Source of the DNA: Whitmania pigra
Lineage: Eukaryota; Annelida; Clitellata; Hirudinida; Haemopidae
Direction of reading: 5' to 3'
DNA length: 64,000 bases
Assembly (NCBI GenBank): GCA_021613335.1
Contig: JAJTWR010000329.1
Location: 1,638,001-1,702,000 of the forward strand
Part shown: positions 36,850-48,844 of the stretch, one piece after another
Numbering within the stretch: position 1 is the first letter of the stretch
Layout: every line of letters starts with the position of its first letter
Notes under the pieces: model-generated
What the model was told of the DNA's origin: nothing
The model's input: only the letters and a program-made list of their open reading frames with translations
The model's database searches: none
Position numbers and translations under genes: made by a program

Positions 36850-39640
36850 TCATTTGTTGCCTCTTGACCGCTTGGCTTTTGAGGGCTTCTCTATATGCTC
36901 CCTTTCAATTGATGCATCATCCTCGGTTTCCTCTTCCTCATAAAATTCACCCACTTGATGAAAAGTGTGATGAGAACATGGTTGTATTATTCTGTCTGAA
37001 AACTCTAGTTCTTCATAAATTTGAGCTAGTCTATTAAGGTTTGCTGAAGTTTCTGTTGTTGATATGTTTCCAACTTTTATAAGTGCTGATCTTAGAGCAA
37101 CAGCCTATTAAATGTTAGTTTCAAACTTTCAAATGTTTTCCTAGGTTTGCATGATAAAAGCATACCATATCAATGGGAAAAGTATCACACGTTTCACCTT
37201 CACAAGCAAGCAGAAGGAGAAAATTTTGTGCTGAAAGAAAATTGACTAAAATTTAATCCATTTAATTAGAATTACAAAACAATTTCTTTAACCCTTATTT
37301 TTAAAAGCATTAAGCCATATATCTGAAACAGTGTTGAGATTATCAAAAGAAATCATGATTCCTGAAGATTGAAAACTTTCCTTCTTATCACAAGGATAGT
37401 TAAATTTTGAGGCAATGACATAACATTTGGTGGATATTTGTCCACATAACTTTGTCCATTCATCTTTGTTCTGAGTGAAAATGAATGTTACATTGCATTC
37501 ATATTTTCTAAGTCTTACTTAATATCAAACATACTTTTTGATGGAAAGGATCAATCAGACAAACAATGGAAGGTCTTTTCGAAAGTAATTCCAACCACTT
37601 CTTTCTCAATGCTGTCCCTGATTTAAATACTCCAGCACTTATTTCGTAAGAATCTGCATCCTAAAATGTGAACATTAACAGTTACAACTCCTTAAAATAT
37701 TAATTTTTAAGAATAGAAGCAACCTCTTGATAAATTTCATTTGTAGCACAGTTCAATCCTAGAAAAAAATCCTTCTCACAAAAATACCCAGCCTGGGAGA
37801 CAGCATCATCTAACATTTCTAATACTTCATCAGGTCCATCAAATGTATTTTGTTCATTTTTCTTTTTATTTTGAAAATTACAAGTAAATTAATAAGTATA
37901 AGAAGCATCTTAATAACAGAAGTATATCTTATTACTATGAGACACCATTTCAGTTACCTCTGCAGTAAGTTGGAAGTGAAGCAGAATTTTCACAAGGGCT
38001 AGCATCAGCTATAATGAAATAATTGGTTTAAAAATATATTAAAAATCTAACACAATATATTAAATAATAACTTCATTTGGTGGTATATGCGGTGCTGGAA
38101 TAAGCAAGAATTCTTTAACATGTTTAAATTTTGAGCTTTCCAGTCTGGAGTTTAGTGGCACAGTTATGAGAGGAACTGGCATGGAAAACTGACATGTAGT
38201 CTGAAACATGGCTCACATGTGAATTATTATACAAACATTATTTTAACATATGACATTCTCAATGTAACATAATTTCTAGTAAAAGAGTTTCTATAACTAA
38301 CATAATGTCTGAATAGAAATTGGCTTTCTTACATTGACCTCAAAGCTGTCTGAAAGGTACTGATATAGGGGTTGTTCAGCTAAATGAGAGGAAACAACAC
38401 ACAGAGCTCTTGATATAGCAGCAATGCTCAATAGAGGAGGAAGTAGTTCTGTTTCCTCAGCTTCTTCCAAGATTGAAGTTTTTAAAGAATTGCTCCTTCA
38501 ATGGTAGCAGTAAAATTTAAAACAAAAATATAGTTATCATCATAATCTTGAATTTTACTTTATACTTGAATTTTCACTATGTTTGCGAGAGATATGCCCT
38601 GAACACTGTCTGGCCTTAAGTTCAATTTGGCAAAACTGCAAAAATTCTCTTAACAACACAGTATGAGGAGTGATAGTGTAAATTCATTCGTTCAAAATAA
38701 TAAATGCTTACTTCAGACATTCATCCACAGCAACTTGGTTGTCAAAATAAACATTAAAATACTTCGGAGATATTATATCATTTATCACATCAATAGACTT
38801 TTCAATATCTTTTAAGTGGTTATTAATAGCTTCAAAGGATTTTGAACAGTTTGCTGAGGCACTGGATCTAAAAACCTGTAACAAATGATTTTCTACATAA
38901 TCACTTTCAGCTATTTTTTGCATTTTCTTTTCTTACTTTGACATTGTTGTGGATCTTAACATGAATGTTTATATGAAACGATGGCCAATTCTTTGTCATT
39001 GCAAGGCGAGCATGTATCTTCACACCAAATGTTAAATGAAATTATGTGAATTGAGCTATTAGGGTCTGTCTATAAATGATGTCACACAATTTTGGCTTAC
39101 TTTTTACCCCTACCCTTACTTAACTTGTTTACCTAATCATCACGTTTCGTTACAAAAACCATATACTCTCAATGTGATGGCACAGCTTTCACCCCGTCAA
39201 AAAAAGGCAATAATAGTTTTTCAATGAATGCATAAGAAAATTAAAATTAATTTTTTAAATCAAAAGCAAAAATCTTTAATTTGTCTGATGTCACTTTTTC
39301 AGCACACCCCCATTGTCATATGTAGTCGCAAATGTTTGAACGTCCTCTTCCCCTATGTGAGTGACGTCATTTATGGATTAATGCAAAGTAAAAGCCAACC
39401 TTTGTCAATATCGGCCTAGGACACAACCTTTCAAAATATTTAACCTGAAACATATTCAATGAATTAGATCAATATAGTCTGTGTGCTGCAAAAATGATGT
39501 ACAATGTATCCGTATATATCTTCTGGTTTATCATAAAAAATTTTATTGGCCACATCTTCTATGTGTCCCATAACATCTTTTGCAGGGCCATCAGGCCCAA
39601 AATACAACAATGCTTCAGACTTTATTAATTCCGTGGCCAT
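36850..39640 (-). CDS. ENO4: Enolase-4-like protein (ENO4); 5' splicing partly unresolved
   Basis: Eight 3' exons join cleanly: 38495-38333, 38200-38072, 38008-37958, 37861-37724, 37660-37535, 37470-37293, 37230-37166 and 37104-36850. Upstream pieces are about 39640-39467 (MATELIKSEALL, then KIFYDKPEDIYGYIVHHF), an exon ending at 38937, 38875-38712 and 38635-38566. The KPEDIYGY stretch matches the ENO4-specific N-terminus. The enolase core is visible as LSIAAISRALCVVSSHLAEQ, MPVPLITVPLNSRLE, EFLLIPAPHIPP, FFLGLNCATNEIYQ and PSIVCLIDPFHQK. ENO4 is a divergent enolase needed for sperm flagellum structure and glycolysis in mammals. The last exon (ALIKVGNISTTETSANLNRL) lacks the canonical SGETED metal/catalytic loop, so ordinary enolase activity is doubtful. 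Two joins (first donor, and the phase between 38566 and 38495) could not be made consistent. Confidence 0.82.
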
Positions 39641-40541
39641 TTGCCCTAAAAGCAAAACCGACTTAATGGTTTCTATAGAAACGAATTAATATTTATCAAA
39701 GATCATTTAAGTCAGAGTGGACACTGAACTCAACATTAATTTACAAATAACAAATTATTTGGCGTACTCTTTAAATATTTGTAATAGTAAGAGTAATTAA
39801 AATTAAATAAATTATGCTATGCCACATGTAATGTCCAAATTAGCCATGCATTTCCACAATTATTCTGACTATTAATTTTACTTTACAGAATCCTTACTAA
39901 GGATAATTTATAAGATTTAAGATGCAGTTTTTAAACTTTGCACGTTTGCATTTTTGGGAAAGGTCAAAGTCATATACGATATGCTTGATATACGAGTTTG
40001 ATACCATTAAATGAAGAATATTTCACGTCCCATTGATAATTCTGAACTCTTTCCAACATCCCAGCAAACACAGCCTGTCAGGACCCGGGCGATTTCAAGT
40101 CGGGTTGCCCGATTTTTCCAGTTCTTTTCCAAGAATGGGTTTCTTACAAAATTCCTGGTTGTCTAAGAAATTGATGCGTGCAACTCAGCTCTGGTGGATT
40201 TGTTTTTCTGTCGCCTCGAGCAGCTTGAGAAATATTAAATTTTCCGTCTACTGTCTAATTTAAACTAAATTGTATAAATTTGGTAAATGGCATGCTAAAT
40301 GTAATTTGCGTCATAGATGGCTATTTTTTTTAAATAAAACTCATGTACTAAACAAAATTTAAAATAAAAATAGCAATATAATTTTAAAATAAAAACATAT
40401 ATTACTGCAATGTAATCTTCGCAGAACACTGCATCTTTGGAAAATATAAACATTAAGCTAAGCATCGTTGCGACGTTTTAAACATAAAAAGCCTCTCATA
40501 ACTTTGTTTAATACACTTAGATTGCCACATTAACTTAGAGA
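39641..40541. promoter_or_regulatory. Divergent intergenic region between ENO4 and UFD1
   Basis: ENO4 (-) and UFD1 (+) start codons face apart over 900 bp, so both promoters must lie here or in adjoining UTRs. A transposon terminus has inserted at 40060 (separate entry). No specific promoter motif is claimed. Confidence 0.45.
40060..40118 (+). mobile_element. Solo terminus of the CCCAGCAAACAC transposon family
   Basis: The sequence starts CCCAGCAAACAC and then turns GC-rich (aggacccgggcgatttcaag, cgggttgcccgatttt). The first 12 bases equal the right terminus of the element at 16.5-19.3 kb (19319-19308 read on the minus strand), and the following sequence has the same GGGACC/GGGTTGCCC character. 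No matching second end is seen nearby. Confidence 0.65.
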
Positions 40542-42400
40542 ATGGTGAGTTGCATTGAAGCACCTTTAGTGATGTTTTATTATTCCTTGTAAGAAACAGC
40601 TGACTAATGCTTCTATGGAGTCATCTTCTAAATATACTAGTTCGTGTGGAGCATTTCAGTTGATGTATGGCAATATATTTTGAATAAAACGTTCCTTTCT
40701 ATACTCTGCATTTGAGGGAAACTTCACATATTGATATATGGCAATCTAATTACTATCAGCAATGTGATGTCATTACTGATAAGCTACTGCAGCTTTCTCA
40801 ATTTATTTATTCTCACTAATTATTGCTTGTATGTTTCAGTTTAATGTATCTAGGATGTTCAGTGATGGAATGCCAGGCACGTTTTCAGTTAATTACAAGT
40901 GCTTCTCTGTCTCAATGATGCCTGGTCAAGACAGGATGGATGTTGAAAAAGGAGGGAAAAGTGTGTTTTATTTTAATGCAAATTTATGGACTTTTTAAGC
41001 TTTTTTGATGCAATTTGTTTTAATATCTTTGACATTCTTCTTTGTCTTCTAGTAATTTTGCCACCTTCAGCTCTTGACCATCTTAGTAAGTGATTTTATT
41101 TATCAGTATGGTCTGATTTTTTTACTAAACCATTAAATGTTATATCTTATCAAAAGCTAAGCTCCACATCCAATATCCAATGCTTTTCAAATTGGAGAAT
41201 AAGAAAGAGAGTAGGGTTACTCATTGTGGAGTTCTAGAATTTGTTGCTGATGAGGGCAGAGTTTATCTCCCTTACTGGGTTGGTCATCTTAATGAGAACA
41301 GTACTTAATCAAATTAATGTAGAAATGATAATGCGATCTTATGAAATGTTACAGATGATGAACAACTTGCTACTTGAGGAGGGATCAGTCATTCATGTTG
41401 AAAATGTTTCTCTTGGTGTTGCTCTGTATGCCAAATTTCAGCCTCAATCCATTGATTTTCTGGATATCACTAATCCAAAAGCTGTGTAAGTGACATTTGG
41501 AATGAATTTTTATCATTTCTTGTTCAATGACAATGTTGATAATAAATTTTTCCACCTTCCAAGTCTCGAAAATGCTTTGAGGACATTTGCCTGCTTAACC
41601 ACGGGAGATATCATAGCTATAAATTACAATGACAAAGTAAGTAATTGCCATTCTTTGGTATTTATAGTTCAACATTTATTACTTCCATGCATAACATTGA
41701 CTTTTTCAAATATTTTTAGATTTATGAATTAAAAGTTCTTGAAACACAGCCAAACAATGCAGTTTCTATAATTGAATGTGACATGAATGTAAGTATGAAT
41801 TAATAAAGCTTGTCTTCTGTGATTTTATTCATATAATTATGTATTTTTAGGTTGATTTTGCTCCTCCTGTTGGTTATGAGGAACCAAAAAGACCCACTCA
41901 GGAATATGAGGTATGGTCAGCAGTGCTTATCTATTAATAGTTTTAAAAAACTGATTCTATGTCTCTTGTACAGAATATGGAAGTTGATGTTTCTCAATAT
42001 GTTGACAAGAAATTTCAGGTATGCATTCACATTTATCTGTAAAGTTGCTTGTGCCAGTTCATTTAACCATTTTGTCAATTTTGTAGGTTTTTGGTGGCCA
42101 GGGTGTCAGGTTAGATGGTAAAGTAAAGCCAAATCAAAATTCAGATGCACCTCAAATTCAAAAGCAAGAAATTAAAAGGGGCATACCAAACTATGGCTAC
42201 AAGAAGGGGAAATTGACATTTATTCGCCAGTCCAAGAACAACACTGAGGTAAGCAATTTTTATAAAAATTTTATTTTAATGACATTTAATGAATATAACT
42301 ATTTTTCAAAATAAAACAGAAAAGTGATGAGAAGGAAGACAGTAGTTTTAAAGTTTTCTCAGGAGAGGGTCAGTGCTTGAGGTCCAAAAAGAAAAATTGA
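40542..42400 (+). CDS. UFD1: UFD1, ubiquitin-recognition cofactor of p97/VCP, complete
   Basis: Eleven exons in phase: 40542-40544 (only the ATG), 40840-40960, 41053-41085, 41157-41278, 41355-41485, 41564-41636, 41720-41788, 41851-41910, 41974-42018, 42087-42248 and 42320-42400, giving 299 aa (human 307). The double-psi barrel/UT3 domain is unmistakable: [68 protein letters not shown] and [20 protein letters not shown]. The C-terminal half holds [20 protein letters not shown] and [15 protein letters not shown], which in known UFD1 proteins include the NPL4- and p97-binding segments. Role: with NPL4 delivers ubi­quitinated substrates to p97 in ER-associated and other degradation. A start codon alone in the first exon is unusual but phase-consistent. 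An AATAAA lies at 42454-42459. Confidence 0.96.
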
Positions 42401-43563
42401 CTTTATTATCCTTAAATTTTGAGCTTAATGCACACCATTCTAGCTTTTGGAGTAATAAATTGATGTAAATTGTGAGAATTGTAGTAATTTTAATATTTTA
42501 ATGATGATTGCATTGTTTATTATTAATAATATTAAGTTGGCATAGTTCCAATGCAACTTCAAGACCCCTTGACTTCAGACTAGGTGAAAAAAAGTTCAAT
42601 GCTGCACAAAGGTTTGTTCCCCCTGGAAAAAGATGAAATGAATTTATTACTGGGTGTATTCTATTAAAGACTTTCCGACATGCTACTACTTTAACGAGAG
42701 CCTCTGCTGCTGACATGAGTCCCATGGCGGATATTAGTATCTGATTTTTGAGCGAATAGATACTTAAATATATTATTATACAATTATTGTATTTCATTCA
42801 CAAAGCTCATCTGGAATACGATAAAGCGCATGGTTAGTGAACACGATGCCCTACCCTCGGATTGATAAAATATTTATTTAACAATGTAATAAAATACAAA
42901 TAACTAATAAGCTCTAAAATAATAACAAATAAAATTAGGTAAACTGATATTAAAGTTTTTTGAAATAAATATAAAGTTTATAATTAAACACTTTCTGTGT
43001 ATATATCGTGTAATATAGAAAATTATATGCTTCAAAATGCAGCAATTTAAATATACAAATCAAACAATTTTTCGGAAGAGGGAGATTTACTTACATTTGA
43101 TTTTGTGAATTAAAAAAAACTTAACTCCTGAAATCATTTTCTGGCTAAGGGTCTGCCGCTAATAGTTACTTAGTCGTTCAGGATGCCACCTTTTTATTGT
43201 GGTTAAGCCACTGATATAAAAAAAATTGACAAGGGTGTTCTTACTTCGCTCCGATTAAGCTTGTTATTACAGAAACTGTTGATACATAATGCGCCCGCAT
43301 TAGCCTAACTTAGTTTTAAAGGGGAAAGTAAGACGGGTGGAACGCACTGCCAGCGTAAGTATCGGAGTTTGCTATCCTGGGATCTGTTTCATAAAGATAA
43401 AGTGACCTTTAAGTAAGTCTTTATATTGCTCAAGTTGCATGGTGCTTGTTAAGACTTTAAACACGAATATTCAGCTTTTGCGTTGATCATATGACTTCGA
43501 TTTGTTGCCAGCTGACTACGGTCATTGATAGCCTGGAAGGCCTTATCTTGTAAAGGCTTCAAA
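42401..43563. other. Intergenic region between UFD1 and the SLC15 transporter
   Basis: Contains the UFD1 3' end and the unassigned minus-strand frame at 42498-42725. The rest (42726-43563) is AT-rich, with no recognised element. The SLC15 promoter is presumably close to 43300-43560. Confidence 0.5.
42498..42725 (-). CDS. Possible small protein, unrecognised
   Basis: From ATG at 42725, in a good initiation context (tccgccATGG), a 75-residue frame runs MGLMSAAEALVKVVACRKVF ... CQLNIINNKQCNHH. It resembles no family I know. A pyrimidine-rich ...ctttttccag inside it could be a splice acceptor, which would give an even shorter product. It lies just beyond the UFD1 polyadenylation signal on the opposite strand. 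It may well be chance. Confidence 0.2.
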   Translation of the reverse strand: MGLMSAAEALVKVVACRKVFNRIHPVINSFHLFPGGTNLCAALNFFSPSLKSRGLEVALELCQLNIINNKQCNHH

Positions 43564-46462
43564 ATGGATGAAAATCGACGTCTGATTGATAACGATGACA
43601 ACATTAGCTATGGCACAGAGGCGATAACAATAAACAATCCTAAATGGAAGGAACACGTTGCTGTAGTATTCGTTTTAATCACCGAAACACTGGAAAGATT
43701 GGCCTTTTACGGACTCTTATGTAATATGGCTTTATCGCTTAATTCAGACCCATTGTTGTGGTGTTCATATAATGCGATTCATGCCGTAATGATTTTCACG
43801 GGTTTGTCATATGCTATCACTATATTTGGAGGATGGATGGCAGACTCTCTTCTTGGAAAATTCTGGACTATCACTATATTTTTCTTAATTTATATCACTG
43901 GTTCATGTATGTGGTCAAGCTTGTATTGGCATGAAGAATTACACTTCAACTGTTCAAATACTTCCTCAATAAAAATCTGGTGTGATAAAGGGCCAGCTGA
44001 CCGGACTGCTAATTCTTCCATGTTTCAAGAAACATGCTTTTCAGCCATTTTGTTGATTTTAGCATTAATTGGTGTTGGTTATGGTTGTGTAAGGGTAAAT
44101 ATTGTCCCATTTGGAGCTCAACAGGTTTGTCTAAGTTATTTTCTATTCTTTATTTGTTTTAGTAACACTTGATTGAAATTAATTATTAACAAATCAAATA
44201 CAACTTGGCTTTTGCAGGTTGAAGATCAGGGACAGTTTTCACTTAGGGCATATTTTAATTGGCTGTATTGGTGCATTAATGTGGGAAGCTTTGTTGGATT
44301 TGGAGTTTTTGGCTATATTCAGCAAGATGTGAGCTACTTTTACGGTTATCTCGGTCCGACGTTGGCTCTGTTGGTGGCCTGGGGAGTTTTTGTCTCTGGT
44401 ATGTCTCAAATTTGTATATTTGAGATTTGAAAGAAATGTATACGATGTCATGTTTTTTTTTTTAATTTTCTAATACATCTGCAAATTAAGCCAATTACCA
44501 AAATTAATCCAAAACTTATTTGGGTTTAACTGATGAGCCCTAAAATGCTATTTTTATGTTTTAGGTTCATGGACATACAGGAAAAGATCATATGTAATGG
44601 GCAGTCCTTTGAAGAACATTGCTAAAGTCGTTTGTTCATCCATCCAAATTTCATTGTCTAGAACTTGGCAATGCCTGAAAGAGAGGAGGTGATTTTGTTT
44701 ACAAAAATTACTCACTTGCTATTACTTGAAGCAATGTATCAATGATTATTAAATCTGATCAGTATCAAGGTGGAGTTGTAAGATGTTGCACATGTGGTAT
44801 CACACAAAATAAATATTTTTAGTATTTATTCTTAATTTCTGTGATGGACATTTTAAATGTTATTAAAAGCAATTATGTTTCACCAAACTTCTAGATGAAT
44901 TGTAGCAATTATAACCAATTATAAAAGCCAGCATATAATACTGATTCTTTTGTAACATACAGTAGAACATCTGATAATTTGTCATGTTTGGAGAGAAGCA
45001 GTGTAGCTAATGGAGGACAATGCCAGGTTGAACATGTCCAAAATACTAGAGCCCTTCTCAAAGTTCTTCTTATTTTTCTGTGCTTGATCCCATATTGGAT
45101 AACTTATTATCAGGTAGAACTTCAATACTCAATTAATGACTCTTTTCCATTGCTCACTGGTTACATTATTTAGTCAAAGCCATTGAATCCAATAACTTCC
45201 AGTCTTATGGAAGTGACTTAATAATTAAAACTTGATTATGCTTACTTCCAAGCAACTATGTCCAATTTGGTTAGAATTGTGAATATATTTTATTTTCAAG
45301 ACTCAATCTACCTTCCTCATTCAAGGAATGCACATGAAACTTGATTTCATAAATGGGACTAGTAATAAAGATCTTCATGGCACAGATTCATTTAAAGTCT
45401 GCATTTTTGTTTATTTAGCTTTATGTATTTACTTCAATAATACAATGTAATATGCAAGCAATATTAAATTTTGTAGATACCACTTGCATGGCTGTCGCTG
45501 TTCAATGTTGCGTTTGTGATTCTTATCGTTCCCCTATTGGATCGTGTTATATATCCATGTTTGGATTCGTTGAAGTTTAATCTCACTGTAAGATCCCGCG
45601 TCATTTTTGGCATGTTCTTCTCGACAGCAGCCATGCTGGTCGCTGGGTATGTAGAAGGAATCAGGTTGAAAAGGTACTGGGGTGAGGACAATAAAGGTCA
45701 CCCTTATATTCAATATATAGGTTTGTTTTTCATTTTGGATCACAGGAAATTATTTGACTTTACTTACTGCTTTGAGAACTCAGCTTCTCTTATTGTTTTA
45801 TTTTACTAAAATTACATGTTAGACATGATAATTAGGTAAATTTAAAAAAGCTATTTAGCGACATTTCGCAAAAGTATTTAATTAATTAATAAATAATCCA
45901 AATAGTATTTTAACCATTTGCCATTTTTAAGCTTGTACAAAGTACTACGCAGCAGACATGTCTATATTGTGGCAAATTCCTCAATACCTCCTTATAGCTT
46001 TCAGTGAAGTATTCACCAGCATTGCAGGTTTGTGTAAAATATTCCATCACATGTTATAAGTAAAAATATGACTCCACTTCTGATAGTTGCATTACCATCA
46101 CCGCAGGCCTCGAGATGGCTTACGTCTGTGCTCCACAGTCCATGCAATCCCTCATAATTGGATTTTACTACTTTGCTCAGGGGCTGGGAGCTCTAGCCGG
46201 CACGCTCGTTGTATTGAGTCTCGAAACAGTATGGTTCTACAGTTACGACTTTGGAAACATCAATTGCGAGAGGTCGCCTTTCGCACCCGATTCGCATCTA
46301 TACCCCGGGAGCTCGTGTCATCTAGATTACTACTTCTACCTTTTAGCAGCCGTGCAGGTCTTTGGAATAATTATATTTGCTTTAGTAGCCTTTCTGATGA
46401 ATATTGGTGGGAATCTGTCTTCAAGAAGATTGATGATGAGTCGGCGACCTAGAGACGATTAA
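43564..46462 (+). CDS. SLC15A4: SLC15A3/A4-like proton-coupled peptide/histidine transporter, complete
   Basis: Seven exons in phase: 43564-44124, 44218-44398, 44565-44688, 44963-45113, 45477-45720, 45932-46027 and 46107-46462, giving 570 aa (human SLC15A4 is 577). The ExxER-like motif of proton-coupled oligopeptide transporters appears as [16 protein letters not shown] in TM1. Other POT landmarks are [35 protein letters not shown] followed by [20 protein letters not shown], and [20 protein letters not shown] with [12 protein letters not shown] near the end. About twelve hydrophobic helices are present. The cytosolic N-terminus is short and acidic. In animals this subgroup exports histidine and dipeptides from endolysosomes. 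The ATG at 43564 was chosen because the longer frame has no upstream ATG. The stop lies only 175 bp from the stop of the convergent ESS2 gene. Confidence 0.93.
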
Positions 46463-46637
46463 GCATTCCTGCAAGTGCCACTTTACATACTTGTGCCTAA
46501 CTTCCGTTGCAATTAATTTGCCATGACTGCCTCAAGTTTTGATGATCTGGATTTTTATACGTTATTTGCTAATTTAATTTAATTTTTAAAGAGATCCACA
46601 AATGTCCAAGAATAGCTAAATTATTTATTATTTTGAA

Positions 46638-48844
46638 TCAAAAGAAATCTGAGGCTTTTGCCTTATTCGCCGGTAATTTCAATAAACCATCGGTTGATAA
46701 AACATTCCTTTTCTTTAGAGAACCTTGCAGAACCCTTGGTGAGTTCTTGGGGGTCGAGGCACCGGGGGTTCTTCCTGGCGTGGGTGTGGTCGACGAATGG
46801 AAAGGGGAATTAGAATGGAGGCGCAATTTGTTACTCATGAGTCTCTGAGCAGCAGGGGACATCGACTGAATCCTCTCGGATCTTGATATCAAACTTCTCG
46901 GAGAATGAGAAAATGAAGCCGCAGCTTGCTTTAGGGCCTCCTCTTTTTTGGTCCTATGTGACCTGCTTATTTTGTCAGTCAGTTGATGGAGAAGCTTGTC
47001 TCTCTTCGGCATCTCGGGAATTTTGAACGTCGGGCCCCCAGAGCGAGGCGTTTCGGATCCATCGAGTTTGTACGGAGTTCCATCAATTTCACCCCAGGTC
47101 ATCAATGGCGATGCATCAACACCTGCAAAACAAAGAATGAGTTATCAATTTGGTTTTTTTTTAATGACTTCTGAAGTTCATTAAAATTGCATCTTCGTCT
47201 TGACAAATGTTGAAGGTCAAGTCAAATTGGTTCCAATCCGTACCTGGGGCTGGAGAAGGAGTGCCCAAGAAATTATATCCGCCCATCTTGGGAGTCCTCG
47301 AAGGAAGAATTTCTTTTCCGTCTAGTCCAATTTTGCCTTCCATCCTGTTAAATGTTACTGGTCTTGGCACATCTGTTGGATGGTTGAAGGGCTGATCGGT
47401 AAATCTAGTGTTTTGGTGACAAACTTCCTGCTTTTTCTGAGAATATTTTTCCAGTTTTTCCTTTTCAGATAGCTCAACACCTACACATTTAAAAGTTTAT
47501 AATGTGTAGCAATCTGACTTATCATGCCTAGATTCATTGGTAACATTTAAAATAAATCCTAAATAACACGTGCAAATTAAAATTTATATGAGTCGACTTA
47601 CCGTCCGGAACGTACATAAGAGAGTTCTTGGCAACATAGTTCCACATGAGTGGCTTCTTTTTATCTGGATTGTCCTGATACAAAAATGCATGAGGATAAG
47701 TCTCTCTACCTGCAAATCCAAAATCATAATTTTAACTCACCTCAATTTGAAGCTGCTCATTCTGGAATAGCCAGGCATGTTTTTCTCTGTGTTTTCTCTG
47801 TGCATCAGCCATTATTTCGTTGAATGAAACATTGTCCTCACTGGTGTATTTGTTCAAATAGTGACTCAAGCTCATTTTATCCAGCTGAGCATCTGTAAAA
47901 TATATATTTAAGTTTAAAAAATGACTAATCTCTATAGACAAAATAGATAAATTGCATTGTGAGTTCTACAGCAGACTTGTGAATAATGGAAACATAAATG
48001 TGAGAAATTCAACCAGCCTGATATTTTTGTGTTTTCTTCAGCTTGGGAAATTTCTGAACACGACAGGTTTTTGCTTTGCTGGTCGACAGAGGATGCGGGA
48101 GTGCCAAATTGTGATGGAGTACCATCTGTAACAACCCAATGTTGCAAAAATATTGGTTATCGAAGGGATTGTGTTGCATTAGTAAAGCAAGCAGTAAAAA
48201 TAAAATGCAATCCATTTTTAATGGGCTAAGAGTTGTTGAAAAAATCTTAACTAACACACTGATGGGGTATTCTTTGTTTTATCAAAGTCAGATTCAAGTT
48301 TTGCTTTCAGCTCTGGAAGATCAGGGAAGAAATCCCTTACAATGATCTTCCCAATATTCTAAAACAAAGATTTAATAAATAACATTAAATTATTCACTTT
48401 ACTTGAAATGGGAACCAACACCTATAATGCACAGATAGGGCATATTCTAATAATACGTAATAACAGTTGTTTATTTAAGACGAATGAGTTAAGTGGAGTG
48501 TAATAAATATGCTACCCTCCCATTAAATAGGAAATAAATGAAGTAACAATTAAATGTTAGACAAATAAAATAACGCGTCAATGTCTTGATAGAGAAAGTA
48601 TATACGCCGAATACAAATTGTGATGTTTTTTGATTATATTCATTTACTCTCTATAACCGCATATGGTTTATCCACTAAAATATATCCACAGAAATAGATC
48701 AAAATAATCCCTTGATAGCTACAAATAAGTGACAATCCTTTTAATTGGCGTAAATACCTCTATGTGTGTATCCTCATCTAACACTTTTATTTCCTTATTC
48801 TTTAATTTTCCTTCAAGTTTTGCGTCTGATGGAACCAAACTCAT
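46638..48844 (-). CDS. ESS2: ESS2/DGCR14 splicing factor homologue, complete
   Basis: Seven exons: 48844-48758, 48358-48256, about 48125-48018, 47892-47741, 47674-47602, 47480-47244 and 47122-46638. Family landmarks in order: VLDEDTHIENIGKIIVRDFF followed by PDLPELKAKLE; LSHYLNKYTSEDNVSFNEIM; HAWLFQNE; MWNYVAKNSLMYVPDG; HQNTRF; GYNFLGTPSPAPG; LMTWGEIDGTPYKLDGSETP; and the C-terminal LPANKAKASDFF. ESS2 (Bis1/Es2) is a nuclear protein associated with the C-complex spliceosome. The third exon only joins in phase if its intron starts with GC rather than GT (see findings). The gene starts 624 bp from the divergent UVSSA-like gene and ends close to the SLC15 transporter. The N-terminus is shorter than in vertebrates, which carry an extra low-complexity leader. 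Confidence 0.93.
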
